This document shows positions 1-5,227 of a stretch of DNA of 5,227 nt, piece by piece (the first letter of the stretch is position 1; every line of letters begins with the position of its first letter). The stretch is from an uncultured Hymenobacter sp. (GTDB taxonomy: Bacteria; Bacteroidota; Bacteroidia; Cytophagales; Hymenobacteraceae), in the NCBI GenBank assembly GCA_937871705.1, contig CALMOO010000026.1, positions 1 through 5,227 on the forward strand, in the 5' to 3' direction. Below the pieces are notes generated by a model. That model ran no database searches and was not told where the DNA came from. It saw nothing but the letters and a program-made list of their open reading frames with translations. Both the position numbers and the translations under genes were made by a program.

Positions 1-1907
1 ATCACACCCAACGGAATCTTGACGCTCACGTTCTTCAGGTTGTTTTCGCGGGCGCCGGTTAGCTCCAGCGCGTTGCGCCAGGGGCGCCGCACGGTGGGCA
101 CGGCTACTTCCAACTGGCCGCTCAAGTACTTGCCGGTGTACGTTTCGGTGTCCTGAAGCAGCTCGGGATAGGTGCCCTGGAACATGAGGTTGCCACCGCC
201 GCTGCCGGCCTCGGGGCCGATATCGATAACCTGGTCGGCGGCCTCCATCATCTTCTCTTCGTGCTCCACCACTATCACGGTGTTGCCGAGCTGCTGCAAC
301 GAGCGCAGCACGCCAATCAGCTGCTCGGCATCTTTGGGGTGCAAGCCAATGCTAGGCTCGTCGAGCACGTACATCGAGCCTACCAGCGCCGAACCCAGCG
401 ACGTAGCCAGTGAAATGCGCTGGCTTTCGCCGCCGCTGAGCGTGTTGCTCAAGCGGTTGAGGGTCAAGTAGCCCAGCCCTACCCTATCGAGGTAGCCCAG
501 GCGGTTCGTGATTTCGGCCAGCAAGCGGTCGGCCACTTTCATGTCGTGCTCCGACAAGCCCAGGTTCTGGAAGAAATCAAGCGCCTCCGAAATGGGCAGC
601 AGCACCAAATCAGTGATGCTACGGCCGTCGATTTTCACGTACTGCGCGTCTTTGCGCAGGCGCGTACCGCGGCAGTCGGGGCACACGGTGCGGCCGCGAT
701 AACGGCTTTGCAGCACGCGGTACTGAATCTTGTGCGTCTGCTCGGCCACCCAGCGGAAGTACGCGTCGAGGCCTTCAAAATGCTTATTACCCGTCCAAAG
801 CAAGCGCTGCTCGGCGGCGCTCAGCTCGTTGTAGGGGCGGTGAATGGGAAAGTCGAAGCGAATGCCGTTTTTGAGCAGCGGCTTGAGCCACTCGCCCTGC
901 TTTTCGGTGCGCCAAGGCGCAATAGCACCTTCGTACACGGTCATGCTTTTGTCCGGAATGACCAGGTCCTCGTCGATGCCCAGCACCGAGCCGAAGCCTT
1001 CGCAGGTGTGGCAGGCGCCGTACGAGTTGTTGAAGGAGAAGAAGTTAACGCTTGGCTCCTCAAACACTTCCCCGTCCAGTTCAAACTTATCGGAGAAGCT
1101 GCGCGTCTCGTCGTCGAGCTTGACCAGGCAAGTGCCGTGACCCTCAAAAAAGGCCGTTTGCACCGAGTCGGATAGGCGGAAGTACAGGTCTTCGTCGTTG
1201 GGCTGAATGGCCGAGCGGTCAATCAGGATGGAAATGTCGCCTTCTACCTCGGGCTTGCCTTCGCCGATGAGGTCTTCAATAAACGCGTTTTGGCCATCGG
1301 CCAGCACCACACGGCCGTAGCCTTTTTGCAAGAGCAAATCCAGCTCCTTGCTCATGGGGCGGCCGGGCTCGGTGCGCAGCAATGGGGCCAGGATGGTTAC
1401 CCGCGTATCGGGGGGTAGGGAAAAGAGAAAATCAACGACATCGGCCACCGTGTCTTTGCGCACTTGCTCGCCGCTGACGGGCGAAAACGTGCGGCCCACC
1501 CGCGCAAACAGCAGCTTGAGGTAATCGTAAATCTCGGTGCTCGTGCCCACCGTCGAGCGGTTGTTCTTGATGCTGACCTTCTGCTCGATGGCAATAGCCG
1601 GCGAAATCCCACGGATGTAATCCACATCGGGCTTGTCCATGCGGCCCAGAAACTGCCGAGCGTAGCTACTGAGGCTTTCGACGTACATGCGCTGGCCTTC
1701 AGCATACAAGGTATCAAACGCCAGGCTCGACTTGCCCGACCCCGAAAGGCCAGTGACCACGATAAACTTGTTACGCGGCAGCGCCACACTCAAGTTTTTT
1801 AGGTTGTGGACGCGAGCGTTCTTAATAACAATGAACTGGCGCGGGTCGAGGTGGTCGATTTCGTCGTGGGCCGGAGCGGCCACTTGCAGAGCGGAATTGT
1901 CGGACAT
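1..1907 (-). CDS. uvrA: UvrA, excinuclease ABC subunit A (3' end cut off by the window)
   Basis: UvrA is the cytoplasmic ABC-type ATPase that finds bulky DNA lesions and loads UvrB in nucleotide excision repair. The 635 visible residues read without a stop or frameshift. Visible motifs: Walker A GLSGSGKS at 53-60, Q-loop glutamine in AIAIEQK near 109, a UvrB-binding-like region at about 135-275, CHTC at 299-302, an insertion domain at about 305-405, CPDC followed by RGTRLR from 409, ABC signature LSGGESQR at 490-497, Walker B MYVLDEPSIGLH at 512-523, and the H-loop histidine in VVEHE at 549. The visible part ends in TGARENNLKNV...IPLGV, which normally comes just before the second Walker A. 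About 300 residues (the second ATPase half) therefore lie to the left of the window, judged against the 940-residue E. coli protein. Presence of the UvrB-binding region favours UvrA1 over UvrA2. The first CxxC pair of the E. coli zinc finger is absent. The ATG at 1907 was chosen; an in-frame ATG at 2015 would add 36 residues without family character. Confidence 0.97.
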   Translation of the reverse strand, partial: MSDNSALQVAAPAHDEIDHLDPRQFIVIKNARVHNLKNLSVALPRNKFIVVTGLSGSGKSSLAFDTLYAEGQRMYVESLSSYARQFLGRMDKPDVDYIRGISPAIAIEQKVSIKNNRSTVGTSTEIYDYLKLLFARVGRTFSPVSGEQVRKDTVADVVDFLFSLPPDTRVTILAPLLRTEPGRPMSKELDLLLQKGYGRVVLADGQNAFIEDLIGEGKPEVEGDISILIDRSAIQPNDEDLYFRLSDSVQTAFFEGHGTCLVKLDDETRSFSDKFELDGEVFEEPSVNFFSFNNSYGACHTCEGFGSVLGIDEDLVIPDKSMTVYEGAIAPWRTEKQGEWLKPLLKNGIRFDFPIHRPYNELSAAEQRLLWTGNKHFEGLDAYFRWVAEQTHKIQYRVLQSRYRGRTVCPDCRGTRLRKDAQYVKIDGRSITDLVLLPISEALDFFQNLGLSEHDMKVADRLLAEITNRLGYLDRVGLGYLTLNRLSNTLSGGESQRISLATSLGSALVGSMYVLDEPSIGLHPKDAEQLIGVLRSLQQLGNTVIVVEHEEKMMEAADQVIDIGPEAGSGGGNLMFQGTYPELLQDTETYTGKYLSGQLEVAVPTVRRPWRNALELTGARENNLKNVSVKIPLGV

Positions 1908-1977
1908 AGCAGGCGTAACACCGAGCCGGGGGCGTAAGGTTTCAGGGGGGTAGCGGCCCGCCTCGGCTTCGTACCTA

Positions 1978-1985
1978 CGAAAGTA
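1978..1985 (-). promoter_or_regulatory. Candidate -7 element for uvrA
   Basis: On the minus strand this reads TACTTTCG, one mismatch from the Bacteroidota consensus TAnnTTTG. It lies about 70 bases upstream of the chosen uvrA ATG, a reasonable leader length. No matching TTG -33 element is seen at the usual spacing, so the call is weak. If transcription starts here, the alternative upstream ATG at 2015 would lie outside the transcript, which supports the shorter start. Confidence 0.25.
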
Positions 1986-2009
1986 CGGCGCTACCTGACG
2001 GCTGGCTTG

Positions 2010-2017
2010 TAACATTG
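2010..2017 (+). promoter_or_regulatory. Candidate -7 element for the Ppx/GppA-like gene
   Basis: TAACATTG is one mismatch from the Bacteroidota consensus TAnnTTTG. It would place the transcription start near 2022-2025, about 30 bases before the ATG at 2053. This would leave the alternative TTG start at 2020 at or before the first transcribed base, which favours the ATG. No TTG -33 element is visible at the expected spacing, so confidence is low. Confidence 0.25.
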
Positions 2018-2052
2018 CGTTGGCTTTCATTCACTTCTACTCACACCTGACC

Positions 2053-3066
2053 ATGCGCCTTACCCTCGCCAGCCGCCTTATCATTGCGGCGCTCATTGTG
2101 CTCGGCCTGTATTTTGGCATTAAGTATTTTCGGGAATCTCACCCGCAACTGAATCCAGCGGCAACCTCCACACCTGCTGCGCAGCCTAGTGCTGGCGGCG
2201 CTAGCCCGGCCGCCGACACTAGCGACGACGCTCCTGCTGCTACGCCAGTTGGCGCCCGCCCGGCCTTTACCTACGAAGCCCCTGCCCCGGTCAACGGCAA
2301 GCTCAAAGGCGTAGTGGAGCTGGGCGCCAGCGGCTTCAACTCATTTATTGTGCGCATCGACCCGCAACGCAATTGGAAGCTCGAAAAAGCGGAGTTTGGC
2401 AACAGCCTGGTGATGGAAAGCATGGCCAGCGATGCGGATATCCGCCAGGGCCTGAAGGCCTACATCGGCAAGATGCTGGACTACGGCGTGAGCGGGCGCG
2501 ACATTCACTTTGTGGTCAGTTCCGGGGCGCTGAAGGTGCCGAGCACAACCAAGATTGTGGCCGCGCTCAAGAGCCTGAACTACGTGGTAAACACCGTGAC
2601 GCCCGAAAAAGAAGGCAGCTTGGGGTTGCGCTCGGTGCTACCCCCCTCTTATGCCAGCAAGGCCTTCGTGGTAGATATTGGCTCGGGCAACACCAAAATT
2701 TCCTGGCTGGCCGCCGGCCAACCCAAGTCGGTGGAGACCTACGGGGCCAAGTATTTTGAGAAAGGCACCGACGATGCTACCGTTGCCGCCGATGTGCAAG
2801 CCAAAGTGCAGCAGGTGCCCACCGACCTGCGCCAAACCTGCTTTATTATTGGGGGTGTGCCGTTTGAGCTAGCTAAAAAAGTGCGCAACGGCAAGGAGCG
2901 CTACACCGTGCTCGACGCTGCCAGCGCCTACCAGCTCGACAATGCCAAGTCGAAAGCGGGCCTCAACATTTACAAAGCCGTGGCTACGGCCACCGGCTGC
3001 AAGCAGTTTGTGTTCGACTGGGATGCCAACTTCACGATTGGCTACTTGCTGACGCTGCCGCAGTAG
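2053..3066 (+). CDS. Membrane-anchored Ppx/GppA-like actin-fold (ASKHA) protein, function unknown
   Basis: This is a 337-residue protein. Residues 1-8 are short and basic (R2, R8), about 9-23 form one hydrophobic segment (IIAALIVLGLYFGI), and about 31-80 form an Ala/Pro/Ser/Thr-rich linker. From about 85 the sequence follows the ASKHA plan of exopolyphosphatase and pppGpp phosphatase: phosphate-1-like VVELGASGFNSF at 87-98, SSGALKVPSTTK at 156-167 (like the family's ATSALR region), E187 in TPEKEG where the catalytic Glu of Ppx is expected, phosphate-2 VVDIGSGNTK at 206-215, and an adenosine-type IIGGVPFE at 265-272. E187 lies 21 residues before D208, close to the spacing I recall for E. coli Ppx. 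The domain is shorter than full Ppx and lacks the C-terminal HD-like part. The usual Asp of phosphate-1 is Glu (E89). The ATG at 2053 was chosen because the hydrophobic anchor follows directly; a TTG at 2020 would add 11 residues. Fold assignment is by motif reading only. A ParM/StbA-like actin relative is an alternative. Confidence 0.8.
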   Translation: MRLTLASRLIIAALIVLGLYFGIKYFRESHPQLNPAATSTPAAQPSAGGASPAADTSDDAPAATPVGARPAFTYEAPAPVNGKLKGVVELGASGFNSFIVRIDPQRNWKLEKAEFGNSLVMESMASDADIRQGLKAYIGKMLDYGVSGRDIHFVVSSGALKVPSTTKIVAALKSLNYVVNTVTPEKEGSLGLRSVLPPSYASKAFVVDIGSGNTKISWLAAGQPKSVETYGAKYFEKGTDDATVAADVQAKVQQVPTDLRQTCFIIGGVPFELAKKVRNGKERYTVLDAASAYQLDNAKSKAGLNIYKAVATATGCKQFVFDWDANFTIGYLLTLPQ

Positions 3067-3099
3067 GGCGGCTCGCCAGCCTGCTGCAAGGCTGCTGAC

Positions 3100-4296
3100 T
3101 TAAAACGACCCTTCGGCGCCTCCCCCGCCCGAGTGCCCGCCGCCAAACTGAAACCCGGCTTCGGGTGCGGCTGGGGCGTGAGCCGTCTGGGCTACTACCA
3201 GCGACTCTAGGTTGAACTGCGGCGTAGCCTCGCTGTCGGCTGCGGCGGTGAGGCCGTGGCGGGGCGTGCGCAGGTAGCGCAGGGCCGCCAGCGCACCGGC
3301 TAGCAGTACTACCCCCCCTATCGTGGCTGCTACCTCGGGCGGCATTAGGGTGCGGTAGTGGCGCAGGGTGTAGATGGAAAATGCCAGGGTTAGCAGCCCC
3401 ATCGTTAGCAGCAGCCGGTCGTGGCGGCGCAAGCCCAGCACGATATACACTACCGGAATACCCGCCGTGAAAGCGTAGAACAACGGCGCAAACGGAATCT
3501 GCTGCGAGGCGCTACCCCCTCCTAGCAGCTCGGCGTTGCCTTCGCGCACTACGAGGTAGTTGCCGGCCAGGTAGAGCGTGGCTAGCCCCAGCACGCGCAA
3601 CACTAGCCCGGCGCTGCGGTAGTAGAAATAATCGGCGCGGGCAGGTAGCCGCCGCAGGGCTAGCAGCAGGGCGCCGGTGGCAGCCATCACCGCAAATGGC
3701 AGCAGCCAGCTTAAGGTAAATAATACGCTAACCAGGAGCATCAGTGCGGTGCCGAAGGCTGTGATGGCGGCCAGGGGGTCGGCGTAGCGCACAAGCGCCG
3801 CTACTATCCCTGCCAGCAGCACCGCCAGCGCAGCCAACCACAGCAGCCACCCGGTAAAAGGGCCCGTGAGCGTAGCCGTTATGGACTGCGTAGGCAGTAC
3901 TTCGAAGCAGGTGTAAAAAATTAGAAAGCCCCAGGCTAATAAGGCCGTATGCAAAAGGGCATTATCCATGCCTGAGTGATAATGATGCGAGCTTTTAATA
4001 ATCAGCTCCAAAGCAACTATAGCTCCTAGCAGTACCAGCACGCCGTACGCAGCTGGGTTCAGCTTGCCGTCAGTCATCAGGACTATAAAGCCCAGCGTAC
4101 TGCCAGCCCCCAGCAGCGCCACACCAAAGAGCAGCACGCGTATCCAATTGTTGGGGCGGTAATACGCAACGGGGTGCGCCGCCTCGATAGCCGCTTGCTG
4201 AGCGGGCGTAAGTACCCCGCGCCGCTGCCAGCGGCGGGCGGCGGCGCGCAAGGCATCGCCTTGGGCCCAGGCAGGGGGGTAGGCTTTATAGCTCAT
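3100..4296 (-). CDS. DUF2157-like polytopic membrane protein with glycine-rich C-terminal tail
   Basis: This is a complete 398-residue inner-membrane protein of unknown function. Residues 1-50 are soluble and contain a W-x3-G-x-L-T-x2-Q-x3-I pattern (RRWQRRGVLTPAQQAAIEAA at 21-40) like the N-terminus of DUF2157 proteins. About ten hydrophobic segments follow, near 52-73, 82-101, 113-131, 148-169, 174-196, 197-214, 229-250, 268-288, 295-310 and 321-342. The last 55 residues are soluble and end in FGGGHSGGGGAEGSF at 384-398, like the Gly-rich tails of TPM-domain and DUF2207 membrane proteins. The ATG overlaps the stop of the upstream gene by 4 bases (ATGA), so the two are co-transcribed and probably translationally coupled; no ribosome-binding site of its own is visible. 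The N-terminal soluble-to-membrane junction resembles that of the upstream gene, suggesting the two are paralogues. No catalytic motif was recognised. The family name rests on pattern resemblance. Confidence 0.85.
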   Translation of the reverse strand: MSYKAYPPAWAQGDALRAAARRWQRRGVLTPAQQAAIEAAHPVAYYRPNNWIRVLLFGVALLGAGSTLGFIVLMTDGKLNPAAYGVLVLLGAIVALELIIKSSHHYHSGMDNALLHTALLAWGFLIFYTCFEVLPTQSITATLTGPFTGWLLWLAALAVLLAGIVAALVRYADPLAAITAFGTALMLLVSVLFTLSWLLPFAVMAATGALLLALRRLPARADYFYYRSAGLVLRVLGLATLYLAGNYLVVREGNAELLGGGSASQQIPFAPLFYAFTAGIPVVYIVLGLRRHDRLLLTMGLLTLAFSIYTLRHYRTLMPPEVAATIGGVVLLAGALAALRYLRTPRHGLTAAADSEATPQFNLESLVVAQTAHAPAAPEAGFQFGGGHSGGGGAEGSF

Positions 4297-5227
4297 GCTG
4301 TGCGAAGAACTTTTTTGAGGTTGACAAGCAACCAGACCAACCCAATTAAGCTGAGCGGGAAGTAGAGCATTCCCAACGGAACAAAGCCTTCTTCAACTCG
4401 GATAAACAGCCCCAAAATCACGAGCGCGCTCGTGAAAGCCACGTATCCGTAGCCCACGGCCAACAGTAGAAAAATATACGACTGCGTACGGCGCGCATAC
4501 CACACCAGCACCGCGCAGATGCCCAGCACCAGCAGCGCCACCAGCAGCACGCGCAGCAGCTCCGGCCACTCGGTGCCCCAATTATTAAAGAGCCGCACCA
4601 TGGCCGCCAGCAGCGCCACGTTGCTACCTAGCAGCATGTAGGTGTAGGCAAAGTGCGGCTTGCGGCGCCATAGCTCCGACGCTAGGCCAGCGGCCAGTAG
4701 TGCCAGCCCAAGCAGCAAGCCCGGCCCGCTTAACTCCTGCGTTGGGAAGCCTTCGGTGAAGAGCGTGAGCGGGGCCACGCTCACGCCTACCCAGGCGGCC
4801 AGCGCCGTGATGGCCATCGAGAGCACGCCGCGGTGGTCGAAGCGGTAGGCCAGGTAGAAGAACAGCCCAGCGGGCAGCACTGTCACCAGCCCGTAGCGGT
4901 TGCCAAACAGGCCATATTGCACTTGCAAATAGCCTTCAAGCACTAAAAACAGCAAGCAGCTGAGCAGCAATAAATAGTCGGCGGCGATGGACGTGCGCGG
5001 CGCCTGGCTCCAGGTAAATGCCGGCCGGTGGCGGTCGGCGTAAGCATAGGAAGCCGCCATTGCCAGGGTAATAGCCCCAATTATCACCCCGTGCCCGATA
5101 CTGTCGATGTGCTGATAAATGAGCACGCCTACCCCCCCGGTGAGCAGCGTAATTCCCAGGTAGAGCAGCGCTCGCAGCTCGTAGTGCACCGAAAATGGCC
5201 GAGTGCGCTCGTCTTCCAGAATGGCGG
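4293..5227 (-). CDS. DUF2157-like polytopic membrane protein (5' end outside the window)
   Basis: About 310 residues are visible and the reading frame is open to the right edge. A GTG at 5189 could be taken as a start, but the 12 codons before it (AILEDERTRPFS) are protein-like and align with the soluble N-terminus of the downstream partner. The true start therefore probably lies beyond the window. The visible part has about ten hydrophobic segments, beginning with ELRALLYLGITLLTGGVGVL and ending with a membrane helix followed by a short basic tail (NLKKVLRTA). A conserved-looking stretch, YRFDHRGVLSMAITALAAW, lies mid-protein. The architecture matches DUF2157/DUF4401-like membrane proteins, which have no established biochemical role. 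Its stop codon overlaps the ATG of the next gene (TCAT on the plus strand at 4293-4296), so it is the upstream member of an operon. Unlike its partner it lacks a glycine-rich tail. Confidence 0.82.
   Translation of the reverse strand, partial: AILEDERTRPFSVHYELRALLYLGITLLTGGVGVLIYQHIDSIGHGVIIGAITLAMAASYAYADRHRPAFTWSQAPRTSIAADYLLLLSCLLFLVLEGYLQVQYGLFGNRYGLVTVLPAGLFFYLAYRFDHRGVLSMAITALAAWVGVSVAPLTLFTEGFPTQELSGPGLLLGLALLAAGLASELWRRKPHFAYTYMLLGSNVALLAAMVRLFNNWGTEWPELLRVLLVALLVLGICAVLVWYARRTQSYIFLLLAVGYGYVAFTSALVILGLFIRVEEGFVPLGMLYFPLSLIGLVWLLVNLKKVLRTA

Larger units (their letters stand above)
1908..2052. other. Divergent intergenic region between uvrA and the membrane-anchored Ppx/GppA-like gene
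   Basis: These 145 bases separate two genes transcribed away from each other and so should hold both promoters. No Shine-Dalgarno sequence is visible in front of either ATG, as is usual in Bacteroidota. The region contains a GGGGGGTAG word at 1945-1953, which is one of seven copies in the window, and an imperfect palindrome GTACCTACGAAAGTAC at 1971-1986. The uvrA frame stays open through much of this stretch, up to an ATG at 2015. The frame of the plus-strand gene is open back to a TTG at 2020. A longer form of either protein cannot be excluded from sequence alone. Confidence 0.7.

Noticed and set aside
546..1175. Long plus-strand open frame of 209 codons antisense to uvrA
   Set aside because: It lies wholly within the uvrA coding region, whose motifs are unmistakable on the other strand. 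The translation has no recognisable domain and looks like the antisense shadow common in GC-rich genes.
1397..1802. Overlapping open frames on both strands of about 110-130 codons
   Set aside because: They cover the uvrA segment around the Walker A and UvrB-binding region in other frames and have biased, Arg/Ser/Ala-rich compositions without motifs.
1908..2015. N-terminal extension of uvrA to the in-frame ATG at 2015
   Set aside because: The extra 36 residues (rich in Arg, Pro and Ala) have no UvrA character, a candidate -7 element lies inside the segment, and the chosen start already gives an N-terminus about 20 residues longer than in E. coli.
2020..2052. TTG start that would add 11 residues to the Ppx/GppA-like protein
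   Set aside because: The ATG at 2053 directly precedes a typical basic-plus-hydrophobic anchor. The TTG has no ribosome-binding support and overlaps the likely transcription start.
2373..2759. 128-codon plus-strand frame inside the Ppx/GppA-like gene
   Set aside because: It is a +1 shadow of the real gene, which carries ordered ASKHA motifs. The shadow is Arg/Gly/Gln-rich with no family character.
3077..3094. CAGCC...GGCTG hairpin in the 33-base convergent gap, as a terminator
   Set aside because: The stem is only 5 bp with an 8-base loop and no T-run follows on either strand. It is too weak to call a terminator.
4393..4848. Short open frames of about 62 codons within the 5' partial membrane-protein gene
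   Set aside because: They are shadows of a gene with clear continuous transmembrane pattern and show no independent coding evidence.

Overview
The window looks like chromosomal DNA from a high-GC (about 60% by eye) member of the Bacteroidota, most likely a Hymenobacter-like Cytophagales bacterium. Three things point that way. The UvrA protein has Bacteroidota-style sequence features. None of the genes has a recognisable Shine-Dalgarno sequence. The divergent intergenic region holds near matches to the Bacteroidota -7 element TAnnTTTG. The genus is an inference from overall character, not from a marker gene.

Layout, left to right. Positions 1-1907 (minus strand) hold the first two thirds of uvrA, the damage-recognition ATPase of nucleotide excision repair. 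The gene runs off the left edge just before its second Walker A motif. Positions 1908-2052 are a divergent intergenic region of 145 bases with one weak candidate promoter element for each side. Positions 2053-3066 (plus strand) encode a 337-residue protein with an N-terminal membrane anchor, a low-complexity Ala/Pro linker and an actin-like (ASKHA) ATPase/phosphatase domain that resembles Ppx/GppA. Only 33 bases separate it from the convergent gene that follows, and no convincing terminator lies there. Positions 3100-4296 and 4293-5227 (both minus strand) are two polytopic membrane proteins of DUF2157-like character. They are joined by a 4-base ATGA overlap, so they form an operon that is entered from beyond the right edge. 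The downstream gene ends in a glycine-rich tail; the upstream gene is cut at its 5' end by the window.

Functional links: uvrA is an ordinary housekeeping gene. The membrane-anchored Ppx/GppA-like protein and the DUF2157-like pair have no assigned function, and nothing here shows that they act with uvrA or with each other. No RNA genes, mobile elements, CRISPR arrays or long repeats were seen. The most unusual features are the membrane-anchored ASKHA protein, the lost first CxxC pair in UvrA, and a short DNA word (CTACCCCC or its complement) that recurs seven times across genes and intergenic DNA regardless of reading frame.
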